A stretch of DNA of 64,000 nucleotides, from contig OZ240208.1 of the NCBI GenBank assembly GCA_965197455.1, positions 2,666,001 through 2,730,000 on the forward strand. The letters run 5' to 3'. The stretch is from JAGWBD01 sp965197455. GTDB taxonomy: Bacteria > Chloroflexota > Anaerolineae > Aggregatilineales > Phototrophicaceae. Below are positions 7,607 through 16,041 of this stretch, one piece after another. A program made the position numbers and the translations under genes. How positions within the stretch are numbered: position 1 is the stretch's first letter; every line of letters starts with the position of its first letter. The notes below the pieces were generated by a model. It made no database searches, was not told the origin of the DNA, and saw nothing but the letters and a program-made list of their open reading frames with translations.

Positions 7607-9785
7607 CGGTGGCTCCTTCCGGAATCTCCAGCGGGATGTAGGGCAACTCGTGCCACCACGTCGGCCAGGCCGCGCGCGCTACGCCGAAGTAGTCATCCAT
7701 GATGCGACGCACAATCGGGGCCGCCACCTCGCTGCCCTCGCGGCTGTGCTCGCCGATGACGACGACCACGATTTCAGGCTCCACAGCCGGCGCCCAGGCA
7801 GCAAACCAGGCGTGCGGCGCGCCGAAAGTCTGCGCGGTGCCGGTCTTGCCGCAGGCCCGGTAGGCGGCGCTGCGGAAGACCCACTCGGCGGTGCCATGCA
7901 CGCTGTCGGTGGTGACGGCGCAGAGGCCCGCGTGCAGGATGTCCCAGGTGCTGTCGGCCAGTTCTATCTCACGCGCTGCGGGCGGGCCGTAGGTCTCGAG
8001 CACCTCCGTGCCCTGCAGGCCGCCAATCTGGCGCAGCAGCCAGGGCGGACGCAGGGTGCCGCGGCTGGCGATGGCGGTCATCAGCTGCGCGATTTGCAGC
8101 GGGCTGGCCAGCACGTCGCCCTGGCCGATGGCGTTGTTGATCGCGATATCGGTCGAACCCGGGACGGGCAGATTGCCCTCGGCCTCGGGGCCGAAGACGG
8201 TCAGTCCGCTGCGCTCGCCGAGGCCGAAGGCCTGCGACAGCGTGACCAGGGCGTCCGCGCCGCGTTCGTTGAAGAGGCGCGCGCCGGCTTCGTAGAAGAA
8301 GGGATCGCAGGAGGAGGTGAGCGCCTGGGCGCTGGTGACCGGGCCGGTGGCCTCGAGTCCCTCGGCCCTGCGCCAGTCCACGCGCTCGAAGCCAACGCTG
8401 TCGCCGAAGGGCGCGCCATCCCAGGTGAGCGCGCAGTCGTAGAGTTCGTCGGGCGCCATGAAGCCGGCCTCGGCGAAGGCGGCGGCGGTCACGATTTTGT
8501 AGACGGAGCCGGGCGGATACTGTTCCAGCGTGGCGCGGTTGCGCAGGGGCGCGCGCGGGTCGTTGACCAGCTCGGCGATGCGCGCGCCGGCGGAGATGAA
8601 GCCGCAGCAGAGCGTGTCGGGGTTGAAGATGTCGGGCTCGAAGGAGGGGAAGCTGGCGAGCGCGAGGATGCTGCCGTCGCTGGCATCCAGCACGATGGCC
8701 GCCGCGCCGCTGGAGACGCTGCGCGCGCCCCAGTTGCCGCCGGCCACGCTGAAGGCCTCGACCAGCGCCTGGCTGGCGGCCAGCTGCAACTCGCGGTCGA
8801 TGGTCAGGGTGAGGGGCAGGGGCGGGCTGCCGGCGCTGGTGCCCAGTTCGCGCAGGACGATGCCGCCGGGCTCGACCACTTGCAGGGTGCGTTGGGGCTG
8901 GCCGGCGAGCTGGGCTTCGTAGACCGCCTCGACGCCGTTGAGGCCGATGAGTTCGCCGGCCTGATAGCCCAGCGCCTGGCGCGCGACCAGCTGATCGACG
9001 GGGATCTGGCCGATGCTGCCGGTCACGTGCGAGACGGCGGCGCCGTGCCAGTAGCGGCGCGACTGGCGCGCCTGGCTGCGGGCGGCGCAAAATCTGCGCA
9101 GTCCGGCGGCGTTGGCGCCGAAGGCCGCCTCGTCCGCCTCGCCGACGTAGAAGACGGTGTCGCGGTTGTAACGCGCGAAGAGCGTCTCAAGGTCATCGCG
9201 CTGGCGCAGCAGGGTGGCGGACAGCATATCGAGGCAGCGCGCCGCGTTGGGCATCTCGTCCTGCACGACGTAGAGCGCAAGCAGCGTGCCGCCCTGGCTG
9301 ACGAGGGCCTGGCCTTGGCGATCGTAGATGTTGGCGCGCGGGGCGCGGCGGCCGGTGGTGCGCAGGCTGCCGCCACCGCCGAGGCCGTCGAAGATGTCCA
9401 TGGCCGACCAGGCGACGCGCCAGCCTCCGGTCTCGCGTTGCAGGCGCAGAACGCGGCCGGGATCGTGAATGTCGCCGAAGAGGGTGCCCGCCAGCGTGAG
9501 GTCGTAGCGCAGGGCGGCGGACTGACCCTGCAGCTGCGTCTCGCCGAGGCGGTACTCCAGCGCCTCCGCGCTCAACAGCGTGTCAAGCTCCTCGTAGCGC
9601 GCCAGGAAACTGTCGCGGCTGGTCAGCTCGCGGCTGCGCCGGCTGAGCAGCTCATACATGTCGTCGTATTCGCGCAGGGCCCAGTGCGTCAGGAAGCTTT
9701 CGACAAGCGCGGCCGGCTCGTCCTGGGCGAGGGTTTCGCTAGCCAGCAGCAGGGCGAGCGTGAGAATCAGCCAGAAGGTGCGCAC
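7599..9785 (-). CDS. Class B penicillin-binding protein (NTF2-like N-domain + transpeptidase)
   Basis: 728 residues, secreted or membrane-anchored peptidoglycan transpeptidase. I set the start at the GTG at 9785 (VRTFWLILTLALLLASETLA), which gives a signal/anchor helix; the longer frame overlaps the upstream gene and is not signal-like. Order: N-anchor, an NTF2-like segment (about 22-135, FLTHWALREYDDMYELLS), a PBP dimerisation region, then the transpeptidase with S427-V-Y-K, an S-x-D motif (SSCD) and K647-T-G. No glycosyltransferase domain is present, as expected for class B. It follows a small membrane protein gene by 7 bp and overlaps the zinc-ribbon gene downstream. It resembles PbpA/MecA-type proteins; a cell-shape or division role is inferred. 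Confidence 0.9.
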   Translation of the reverse strand: MRTFWLILTLALLLASETLAQDEPAALVESFLTHWALREYDDMYELLSRRSRELTSRDSFLARYEELDTLLSAEALEYRLGETQLQGQSAALRYDLTLAGTLFGDIHDPGRVLRLQRETGGWRVAWSAMDIFDGLGGGGSLRTTGRRAPRANIYDRQGQALVSQGGTLLALYVVQDEMPNAARCLDMLSATLLRQRDDLETLFARYNRDTVFYVGEADEAAFGANAAGLRRFCAARSQARQSRRYWHGAAVSHVTGSIGQIPVDQLVARQALGYQAGELIGLNGVEAVYEAQLAGQPQRTLQVVEPGGIVLRELGTSAGSPPLPLTLTIDRELQLAASQALVEAFSVAGGNWGARSVSSGAAAIVLDASDGSILALASFPSFEPDIFNPDTLCCGFISAGARIAELVNDPRAPLRNRATLEQYPPGSVYKIVTAAAFAEAGFMAPDELYDCALTWDGAPFGDSVGFERVDWRRAEGLEATGPVTSAQALTSSCDPFFYEAGARLFNERGADALVTLSQAFGLGERSGLTVFGPEAEGNLPVPGSTDIAINNAIGQGDVLASPLQIAQLMTAIASRGTLRPPWLLRQIGGLQGTEVLETYGPPAAREIELADSTWDILHAGLCAVTTDSVHGTAEWVFRSAAYRACGKTGTAQTFGAPHAWFAAWAPAVEPEIVVVVIGEHSREGSEVAAPIVRRIMDDYFGVARAAWPTWWHELPYIPLEIPEGATGG

Positions 9786-9792
9786 GGGTCGC

Positions 9793-10215
9793 TCAGCGTT
9801 GTTGACGCTCGCTTTCCTGCAGCAGTTCGTCGAGGCTTGTGACCAGCTCGCCGTCGTCGCCGACCTGCGTGACCTGGTCATCGCGCTTGCGCTTTGGCTT
9901 CTCCTCGCGCTTGCGCTTGCCCGCCCATGGTGGGCCGTTGCGGAAGATATCAAGGCCGCTGACGATGGCCGTGATGCCCATCACCACCAGGATGCCCGGC
10001 CACCAGAAGCCGGTGTACGCCAGCGCGGCGATGCCGATCAGCCACAGGCCGCCGCTCAGAGCTTGACACCGCCGGCCCTGCAGCCAGCCGCTGGCGATGG
10101 CCGTGACGCCCAGCACGACCATGATGCCCGGCCACCAGAAGCGGGTGAGCGCCAGCACGGCGATGCCGATGAGAAAGATGCCGCCGGTGATTTGTCCGCT
10201 GCGTTTGCTGTTCAT
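9793..10215 (-). CDS. Small membrane protein with internally duplicated hydrophobic repeat
   Basis: 140 residues. Two adjacent ~38-residue halves are homologous: GGIFLIGIAVLALTRFWWPG and GGLWLIGIAALAYTGFWWPG, each followed by a second helix ending TAI-x-SG. This gives about four short membrane segments, similar to LiaI/LiaF-type or DUF5668-type envelope proteins. A basic KRKREEKPKRKR stretch and an acidic C-terminus follow. The start codon overlaps the serS stop (ATGA), so it is co-translated with serS and lies just upstream of the PBP gene. The function is not recognisable; envelope stress or shape is a guess from context. Confidence 0.7.
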   Translation of the reverse strand: MNSKRSGQITGGIFLIGIAVLALTRFWWPGIMVVLGVTAIASGWLQGRRCQALSGGLWLIGIAALAYTGFWWPGILVVMGITAIVSGLDIFRNGPPWAGKRKREEKPKRKRDDQVTQVGDDGELVTSLDELLQESERQQR

Positions 10216-11708
10216 GTCACCGCCTCTCTACGTTGTATTACGCGCTCGCCGCCCATGTAGTTCACAAGGACCTCGGGCAGGGCCACGCTGCCGTCGGCGT
10301 TCTGGTAGTTTTCGAGGATGGCGATGATGATGCGTGGCAGGGCCAGGGCGCTGCCGTTGAGGGTGTGCACATGCAGCGGACGCTTGTGTCCCGCGCGGCG
10401 GAAGCGGATGTTGGCGCGCCGCGCCTGGAAGGCCTCGGTGTTGCTGCAGGAGCTGACCTCGAGCCACTCGTCGCAGCCGGGCGCGTAGACCTCGACGTCG
10501 TATTTCTTGCTGGCGCTGAAGCCGAGGTCGCCGGTGACGATTTCGAGGCGTCGGCAGGGCAGTTCCAGCGCGCGGCACAGGTCCTCGGCGGCTGCGGTCA
10601 AGGCCTCAAGTGCCTCGTAGCTGCGCTCCGGCGTGGTGAAGATGAAGCGCTCCACCTTTTCGAACTGGTGCACGCGCTTGATGCCGCGCGTATCGCGGCC
10701 GGCGCTCATGTGCTCGCGGCGGAAGCAGGGCGAATGCGCCACGTAGTTGAGCGGCAGGTCGCTTTCCTCAAGAATTTCGTCGCGGTGCAGGTTGGTGAGC
10801 GCGACTTCGGCGGTGGGCAGCAGGTAGCGGCCGGCGTCCGCGTCGTGGTAGACGGTGTCGATGAATTTGGGGAACTGTCCCGCGCCGACCAGCATCTCCG
10901 CCGGCACCAGCAGCGGCACGTAAATCTGCTCGAAGCCGTCCTGGCGGGCGCGGTCGAGGAAGAGGTTGACGAGCGCCTGTTGCAGCCGAGCACCGTCGCT
11001 GCGCAGCACGTAGCCGCGGCTGCCGGCAAGCTTCACGCCGCGTTCGAGGTCGAGGATGCCCAGCGCCGGCGCCAGCTCCCAGTGCGGCAGCGGCGGGACG
11101 TCGAATTCGCGCAAGTCGCCTTGTGGCGGCCAGGGGCGATTGTCGTCTTCGCTGGCGGCGACCGGCACACTGTCATGCGGCAGGTTGGGCAGCCACAGCA
11201 TCTCCTCGCGCAGTTCGGTCTCTACGTCGCGAATGTCTGCCTGCCAGGCACTGTGACGCTCGCTCATGCCGCGCAGAGCCTGCGCTACAGTTTCCAATGG
11301 AACATCAAGGTCATCAACTATTCCACCACGTTCTGAAAGACCTCTAAGATCATCAGGGTTGATTCTGTGAGAAAAGCTTTTGGGTAAGGAAACCTCAGAG
11401 TTAGGAATTGTCTGCAAAACAGAAAGCGCTTCTTCAAAACGTGAATCTCGTATCAATTCGGCAGCCTTATGCATAAACATGGCTTTGTGAAAAATCTTTA
11501 TCTGTTTGTTTCCTCGCATTCTCCCTAGGGCACGATTAAGTTGATTGCGCTGCGCCTGTAGATTTTCGGACGCATTCAGCAGATCGCGTCGCTTTACATC
11601 CAACGCGAGGATGCGGTCGACGCGGGCGACGGCGTCGGGGTCGTGCAGGCGGGCCAGCCGCTGCTTAACCTCGTCGGGTTGCGCGCGGATCAGCGCGATG
11701 TCGAGCAT
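10212..11708 (-). CDS. serS: Seryl-tRNA synthetase with an extra segment in the coiled-coil arm
   Basis: Class II synthetase that charges tRNA-Ser, 498 residues against the usual ~425. The N-terminal arm (MLDIALIRAQPDEVKQRL, then LQAQRNQLNRALGRM), the linker WLPNLPHDSVP, motif 2 (CFRREHMSAGRDTRGIKRVHQ) and motif 3 (LNGSALALPRIIIAILENYQ) are all present, so the catalytic body looks intact. About 70 additional residues (roughly 66-136) sit at the turn of the tRNA-binding hairpin and are encoded by distinctly low-GC DNA. The frame is kept on both sides. A 53-residue membrane ORF lies just upstream; the downstream gene overlaps by ATGA. Confidence 0.95.
   Translation of the reverse strand: MLDIALIRAQPDEVKQRLARLHDPDAVARVDRILALDVKRRDLLNASENLQAQRNQLNRALGRMRGNKQIKIFHKAMFMHKAAELIRDSRFEEALSVLQTIPNSEVSLPKSFSHRINPDDLRGLSERGGIVDDLDVPLETVAQALRGMSERHSAWQADIRDVETELREEMLWLPNLPHDSVPVAASEDDNRPWPPQGDLREFDVPPLPHWELAPALGILDLERGVKLAGSRGYVLRSDGARLQQALVNLFLDRARQDGFEQIYVPLLVPAEMLVGAGQFPKFIDTVYHDADAGRYLLPTAEVALTNLHRDEILEESDLPLNYVAHSPCFRREHMSAGRDTRGIKRVHQFEKVERFIFTTPERSYEALEALTAAAEDLCRALELPCRRLEIVTGDLGFSASKKYDVEVYAPGCDEWLEVSSCSNTEAFQARRANIRFRRAGHKRPLHVHTLNGSALALPRIIIAILENYQNADGSVALPEVLVNYMGGERVIQRREAVT
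11301..11513 (-). other. Low-GC in-frame insertion inside serS
   Basis: Encodes approximately residues 66-136 of SerRS (from KQIKIFHKAMFMHKAAELIR to LSERGGIVDDL). The DNA is rich in A and T and uses codons rare in the neighbouring genes (AGA, ATA, TTA, CTA), whereas serS on both sides is strongly GC-rich. No intein blocks or transposase motifs are visible. Boundaries are by eye and may be off by ~20 bp. Confidence 0.6.
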
Positions 11709-11711
11709 GCA

Positions 11712-11873
11712 TCACTCCTGCAGGGGACGGGTGTCCTCGTCATGGCGCGGCCGGCGCAGGTCGGCGCGCAGACGCAGCGCGGCGAACAGCAGACCGACCA
11801 CGATGACGAGCGGAATCAGCCAGTCAAAGAACTGCGGCGTCAGAAAGGAGAGCGCGTCTCTCAGGGCTTCCAT
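11712..11873 (-). CDS. Short single-pass membrane protein (53 aa)
   Basis: The frame from ATG (11873) to TGA (11712) encodes 53 residues: MEALRDALSFLTPQFFDW, a hydrophobic segment LIPLVIVVGLLFAALRL, then a basic and acidic tail (RADLRRPRHDEDTRPLQE). Positively charged residues after the helix suggest N-out/C-in topology. It fits the gap between greA and serS on the same strand with 3 bp to the serS start and 18 bp from the greA stop, which supports a real gene in the operon. The function is unknown. Confidence 0.5.
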   Translation of the reverse strand: MEALRDALSFLTPQFFDWLIPLVIVVGLLFAALRLRADLRRPRHDEDTRPLQE

Positions 11874-11891
11874 GACGGGCGCCGCGCCAGG

Positions 11892-12365
11892 TTACTCGAT
11901 CGATTTGATGGTGAAGACAATGTCGCCGTCGGGCGCGTGCACGGTGACGCGCTGGCGCACCTTCGCGCCCAGCAGCGCCTTGCCCAGCGGGCTGCCCGCG
12001 GAGATGCGCCCCTCGCCGGGGCGGGCCTCGGCCGAGCCGACAATTTGATAGACCTCGGTCTCGCGCGAGCCCTTTTCCGTAACCGTGACGCGCGAGCCGA
12101 TGCTGACCTCGTCAGCGCTGCCGCCCCCCTCGATGACTTCGGCCCGGTTGAGGATCATCTCGAGGCGCTGGATTTCGCCCTCGACGAAGGCCTGCTCGTT
12201 CTTGGCGTCTTCGTATTCAGCGTTCTCGGTCAGGTCGCCGCCTTCTGCCAGCGCCTGATGCAGGCGCTCGGCAACTTCGGCGCGGCGCACCTGGGTCAGG
12301 TAGCGCAGTCGCTTTTCGAGTTCACTGAAGCCTTCCGGCGTGAGGTATTGTGGCTGCTCGACCAT
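11892..12365 (-). CDS. greA: Transcription elongation factor GreA
   Basis: 157 residues. It rescues backtracked RNA polymerase by stimulating transcript cleavage through the secondary channel. The N-terminal coiled coil carries the acidic tip GGDLTENAEYEDAKNEQAF, the family hallmark. The C-terminal FKBP-like domain ends SPLGKALLGAKVRQRVTVHAP. I used the ATG at 12365 (MVEQPQYLTPEGF) because it has an AGGAG 9 bp upstream and matches the usual family start; the longer frame adds an unrelated 35 residues. Confidence 0.96.
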   Translation of the reverse strand: MVEQPQYLTPEGFSELEKRLRYLTQVRRAEVAERLHQALAEGGDLTENAEYEDAKNEQAFVEGEIQRLEMILNRAEVIEGGGSADEVSIGSRVTVTEKGSRETEVYQIVGSAEARPGEGRISAGSPLGKALLGAKVRQRVTVHAPDGDIVFTIKSIE

Positions 12366-12515
12366 AGCGTTGCTCCTGAAGGATGTCCCGGCGCCCCCGG
12401 CGCCAGGGTACAAAAAAACGAACACAGCGCGGGCTGTGTCGCGGTGGAAGTCCTCCCATCCTGCCTGCAATGTAGCACGAAAGGCGCAGACTGTAAAGTG
12501 GCGCGCCCAGGCACC

Positions 12516-13208
12516 CTACTGCTCGCTACTGAACCAGTCGCAGCGGGCCGTGAGCGGGCAACGGGCGCAGTCCGGGCGGCGGGCGTGGCACAGCTCGCGT
12601 CCGTGCAGAATCAGCTGGATGTGGAAGCTGTAATGTTGCTCCGGCGGCACCAGCGCGGCCATCAGGGGGTGGGCCCGGTCCGCGCTCATCTTCTCCGGTA
12701 TCAGGCCGAGGCGTTTGCCGACGCGGTGCACGTGTGTGTCCACAGGCAGGGAAGGCCGGCCAAAGGCGAAGCAGAGCACGATGGCGGCGGTCTTGGGGCC
12801 CACGCCGCGCAGCGAAGTTAGCCAGGCCGTCGCTTCAGCCAGCGGCAGGTCGGCCAGAAAGTCGATGTTGTAGACACCGCGGTATTCGTGGATCGCGCGC
12901 AACAGGCCCTGGATGCGCGGACCCTTCTGGTTGGCGAGGCCGGCCACGCGAATGGCCGCGATGACCTCGTCGGTGGGCGCATCGACGACGCCTTGCCAGT
13001 CCGGCCAACTGGCCTTGAGCGCTGCGAAGCCGCGGTCGCGGTTGCTGTCGGTCGTGCTCTGGCTGAGGATGCAGCTGACCAGCTCGTCCATGGGGTCGAC
13101 GCCGCGGCGCCATTCAGGCTGACCGTGACGCGCGGCCAGCGCAGCAGCGACCGGTTCCACCTTCGCCCGGCGTCGCTCAAATTCTTCCGTAGCCATGGCA
13201 TTGCGCAT
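12516..13208 (-). CDS. nth: Endonuclease III-like DNA glycosylase/AP lyase
   Basis: 230 residues, base-excision repair of oxidised pyrimidines. The helix-hairpin-helix LRGVGPKTAAIVL contains the catalytic Lys139, Asp157 lies in VDTHVHRVGKRLG, and the [4Fe-4S] cluster motif is C207-x6-C214-x2-C217-x5-C223. All are intact. Two in-frame ATGs are close together (13208 and 13196), and either could be used. It is about 150 bp upstream of greA on the same strand. Substrate preference cannot be told from sequence, and a related HhH glycosylase activity is possible. Confidence 0.9.
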   Translation of the reverse strand: MRNAMATEEFERRRAKVEPVAAALAARHGQPEWRRGVDPMDELVSCILSQSTTDSNRDRGFAALKASWPDWQGVVDAPTDEVIAAIRVAGLANQKGPRIQGLLRAIHEYRGVYNIDFLADLPLAEATAWLTSLRGVGPKTAAIVLCFAFGRPSLPVDTHVHRVGKRLGLIPEKMSADRAHPLMAALVPPEQHYSFHIQLILHGRELCHARRPDCARCPLTARCDWFSSEQ

Positions 13209-13231
13209 GTGAGGATTGTACTGCGCGGGGT

Positions 13232-14302
13232 TCAGGCCGCCAGGCTGCCCAGCCAGGTGGCCGTCGCGACCGGCCGCAGGGCGCCGTCGGACAGGTTCAG
13301 TTTCCAGGTGCCATCGCGCTGCGGGTCGGCGCTGATGACGATGGCGACGTTGTCGCCTTCACTCCAGGCTACGGGGCGCAACAGTTTGGCGGCGGGCGCG
13401 CCGAGAATCTGGCTGCTGCCTTCGTCCAGGTCCACGAGCACGAAAACGCTGCGCACGGCCTGGCCGCTGCCGCCGGCGTCACGCACCTGGGCGAGCGTGT
13501 AGAGTACCTGCGAGCCGTCCGGCGTCACCAGGAGATGGCCAGCATGGGTGAAGCCGGGCAGGGCCGGCGCCGCGATGCGCCCCAGCAGGTCGCCCGCAGT
13601 GTTGCGCAGCACCAGCTCGTGACCGCCCAGGCCTTCGGTCAATTGCAGGCGCAGCAAGCGGCCGGCGTCGAAGGCCGCGCCGCAGAGACAACCCGGCTCG
13701 CCAGGCAGGCGGCGCGTGAAGCCTTCCGCCAGCGTCAGCGCGAACAGGTCTGCGTAGCCCTGGCGGCGCAAAACATCATCGCCCGCCAGCGGCCGGTAGT
13801 CCATATAGAGCGTCGTGCCATCGTCGCTGAAGGCCACCGGCAGTGTGTGCCGCGCCGAATGCGGCCCGTCCACCAGCACGTCGCGCTGGCCGCTGCCATC
13901 GCTGGCGGCGATGCGCGTGAAGCTGCGCAAGTGACCAGCCGCGGTCTCTTCCGTCAAGGTCCATGCGATCTGTGAGGCATCCGGTGCGGCCAGCCAGTCC
14001 ACGCGCAGGGTGGCGCCCGGCAGCTGGATGAAGGGGTGGTCGCTGATGGCGCCGGCGGCATCCACCAGGCGCACACGCCCGTCCTCCACATCGAAGTAGA
14101 GTACTTGCTCACGAAATACACTGTAACGTTCGCCATGGAGGACGACGCTGGTGTCAGCGCCGCTGCGACGGTCTATGAAGTGCAGCCGGTCGCGGCCGGC
14201 GGCGTCAATGTTGTGCTGGAGCCAGACCTGAACGGGCCTGCTGCTGTCCGCCGGGGGTTGCTGCGCCAGGGTGAGGCCCGGCGCGGCCAGCAGGATCAGC
14301 AA
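13232..14302 (-). CDS. Secreted WD40/TolB-like beta-propeller protein
   Basis: About 356 residues. The sequence after a hydrophobic N-terminus (LLLILLAAPGLTLAQQPPA, signal peptidase-like A-x-A) shows repeating strands such as FSDDGTTLYMDY, VTPDGSQVLYTLAQV and WSEGDNVAIVISAD, typical of PD40/TolB-like propeller blades. No enzymatic motif is visible. The annotated start is a TTG at 14302. A better signal peptide results if translation begins upstream at a CTG (about 14329, LASSRLTFYAGLL), overlapping the end of the preceding gene; no ATG or GTG is available. Role unknown, perhaps an extracytoplasmic binding protein. Confidence 0.6.
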   Translation of the reverse strand: MLILLAAPGLTLAQQPPADSSRPVQVWLQHNIDAAGRDRLHFIDRRSGADTSVVLHGERYSVFREQVLYFDVEDGRVRLVDAAGAISDHPFIQLPGATLRVDWLAAPDASQIAWTLTEETAAGHLRSFTRIAASDGSGQRDVLVDGPHSARHTLPVAFSDDGTTLYMDYRPLAGDDVLRRQGYADLFALTLAEGFTRRLPGEPGCLCGAAFDAGRLLRLQLTEGLGGHELVLRNTAGDLLGRIAAPALPGFTHAGHLLVTPDGSQVLYTLAQVRDAGGSGQAVRSVFVLVDLDEGSSQILGAPAAKLLRPVAWSEGDNVAIVISADPQRDGTWKLNLSDGALRPVATATWLGSLAA

Positions 14303-14319
14303 CAGGCCCGCATAAAACG

Positions 14320-14541
14320 TCAGACGCGATGATGCCAGTCTAACAGCTCACTTTCCTGAGCCTGGACCTGCATGCCACTACGGCGCATTTCGTAACGCGC
14401 GCTGATGTAGCGCATGCACCATTTGTTTTCTTCAGGCTCGGGGGTGCTGAGCGTGGCGTAGACCAGCAAGGTCACAATGGCGCTGGCCAACACAAAGGCG
14501 AAGAGCAGAGCGGGGATGAACGATACGGGGTCAAATGTCAT
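14320..14541 (-). CDS. Small single-pass membrane protein
   Basis: 73 residues: an N-terminal hydrophobic helix (SFIPALLFAFVLASAIVTLL) then a charged, Cys- and Met-containing tail (KWCMRYISARYEMRRSGMQ). It is first in the minus-strand run, with an AT-rich 210 bp spacer to the divergent Trm112-like gene. No family recognised. The ATG follows a purine-rich AGGAGAACCGAG, a plausible ribosome binding site. Confidence 0.55.
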   Translation of the reverse strand: MTFDPVSFIPALLFAFVLASAIVTLLVYATLSTPEPEENKWCMRYISARYEMRRSGMQVQAQESELLDWHHRV

Positions 14542-14688
14542 CTCGGTTCTCCTGTCCTACCCAGCGGATCGGGAAAACTGTTAAGCAATAAGTTCTTTGA
14601 GGCCTCATTCATCTACCGTTACGAATACTGTAACCTGATTTCCTGAATTAATGCAAATTTTGGTGGCCGGCGCCTGGGTCAGCCCCGA

Positions 14689-14717
14689 TTGACCCGGCTG
14701 CGCGCCAGGTCTATACT
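14689..14717 (+). promoter_or_regulatory. Sigma70-type promoter of the Trm112-like gene
   Basis: TTGACC (14689-14694), a 17 bp spacer and TATACT (14712-14717), about 35 bp before the ATG at 14752. Confidence 0.75.
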
Positions 14718-14751
14718 CACACCATCAAGGCCCGCCGCGAGGACGTAAACC

Positions 14752-14997
14752 ATGCCCGATGCGCCACTTGACCCCGAGTTGCTGGAGATTTTGCGCTGCC
14801 CGGTGGCCGTGCATTACGAGCACTGCGGCGATGACCCTGGCCGGCTGGAACTGGTGCAGGGCGTTTGGCTGGTCTGCGCCGACTCCGGCTACAAGTATCC
14901 CGTGCGCGACGGCATCCCGGTCATGCTGGTCGACGAGGGCGCGAAGTGGAAGGACACGGCGGTCGAGGACCTCCCGCTGCCGCCGCCGCCCGCGTGA
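14752..14997 (+). CDS. Trm112/YcaR-like small protein
   Basis: 81 residues. The frame LDPELLEILRCPVAVHYEHC followed by DSGYKYPVRDGIPVML is the Trm112p/UPF0434 fold, with the conserved LLEILRCP start and YPVRDGIPVML end. In bacteria these act as small partners of methyltransferases or are of unknown role. The four zinc cysteines are incomplete: C16, C25 and C43 remain, and the last pair is replaced by C43-x-D-S-G. The C-terminus ends in a proline run. It has its own promoter and stands alone. Confidence 0.75.
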   Translation: MPDAPLDPELLEILRCPVAVHYEHCGDDPGRLELVQGVWLVCADSGYKYPVRDGIPVMLVDEGAKWKDTAVEDLPLPPPPA

Positions 14998-15015
14998 GTT
15001 GAGACCAGGCCGAAC

Positions 15016-16017
15016 TCAGAGTTCAACAGGATTGGCCAGCAGCGCCCGCAACAGGTCGATGCAGGCCTGCACGTCGCGACTGTCGGCAGTTTCGCTGGTG
15101 GTGTGCAGAAAGCGGCAGGGGATGGAGATGCAGCCGCTGGGCACGCCGGCCCGCGCGCTCTGAATCACAGCCGCGTCGGTGGTGCCGCCGCCCAGCAGCT
15201 CACGCTGCACCGGAATCCCGGCTGCGCTGGCGCGGGCTTCCATCCACGCGACGATGGCCGGCGGCACAACCAGGCCGCTGTCGTGCACCTTGATGGCTGC
15301 GCCGGCGCCCAGCTTCACCGCCATCTTGCGGTTGCGCAGTTCGTCGCCGGTGGCCGTCACATCCAGCGCAATGCCGAGCTCGGGGTCCACGCCGTAGGCC
15401 GCCGTGCGCGCCCCGCGCAGCCCCACCTCTTCCTGCACGCTGAAGACGAAATACAGTTCGTTGGGTGTTTGCCGGCCCAGCGCGCGCAGCGTCTCGATGG
15501 CGACGACGCAGCCGATACGGTCGTCCAGTGACTTGGCGATGAGGCGCGTGCCGCGCGTTTCAAACTCGCGCCAGAAAGCGGCCGGGCTGCCCGCTGCCAC
15601 TGCCGCGCCGTTGCCGTCGCTGACGTCGATGTAAAAGTCGCCGAGCGCGGGCACGCTGGTGCGCCCCACGCCGAAGCTGTCATGCACTCCGATGACGCCG
15701 GTGCTGCCATCCTCGAAGCGTACGCGGTTGCCGGCCAGGGTGCTGTTGAGCAGGCCGCCGATCGGATCAAAGCGCAGATAACCGCTCACCGGCTCGGCGA
15801 ACATGGCCATCACGCCGATCTCGTCCATGTGCGCGGAGATCATGATCTTCTTGCCGCCCTGGCCCACGCGGCAAATGAGGTTGCCCAACGGATCGACGCG
15901 CATGTCGTCGACAAGGTCGGCTACCTCCTCCTGAATCAGGCGGCGCACATGGTGTTCATAGCCTGACGGCCCCCAGGCCTCGACCAGTTTGCGGATGAGT
16001 GCCTTCATGGTCTTCAC
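15016..16017 (-). CDS. M42 family metallopeptidase (1 of 3 in tandem)
   Basis: 333 residues, cytosolic co-catalytic zinc aminopeptidase of the glutamyl/tetrahedral aminopeptidase type. Ligands and catalytic residues can be read in order: His in ISAHMDEIG, Asp in LDDRIGCVV, the Glu pair in VQEEVGLRG, Asp in ALDVT and His in CRFLHTTSE. This set is complete, so it should be active. It is the last gene of a minus-strand set of three homologues separated by 24 bp and a 4 bp overlap. Divergence among the three suggests different peptide specificities or a mixed particle. Confidence 0.92.
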   Translation of the reverse strand: MKTMKALIRKLVEAWGPSGYEHHVRRLIQEEVADLVDDMRVDPLGNLICRVGQGGKKIMISAHMDEIGVMAMFAEPVSGYLRFDPIGGLLNSTLAGNRVRFEDGSTGVIGVHDSFGVGRTSVPALGDFYIDVSDGNGAAVAAGSPAAFWREFETRGTRLIAKSLDDRIGCVVAIETLRALGRQTPNELYFVFSVQEEVGLRGARTAAYGVDPELGIALDVTATGDELRNRKMAVKLGAGAAIKVHDSGLVVPPAIVAWMEARASAAGIPVQRELLGGGTTDAAVIQSARAGVPSGCISIPCRFLHTTSETADSRDVQACIDLLRALLANPVEL

Positions 16018-16041
16018 TCCCTGTGGTGGCAGTCGGTCAAT

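Noticed and set aside
7650..9842. 730-codon plus-strand frame opposite the PBP gene
   Set aside because: Gly/Ala/Arg-rich translation without any domain; the PBP on the other strand has complete SxxK and KTG motifs.
11301..11513. Intein or insertion sequence inside serS
   Set aside because: About 70 codons is too short for an intein, no splicing blocks or inverted repeats are visible, and the frame continues normally.
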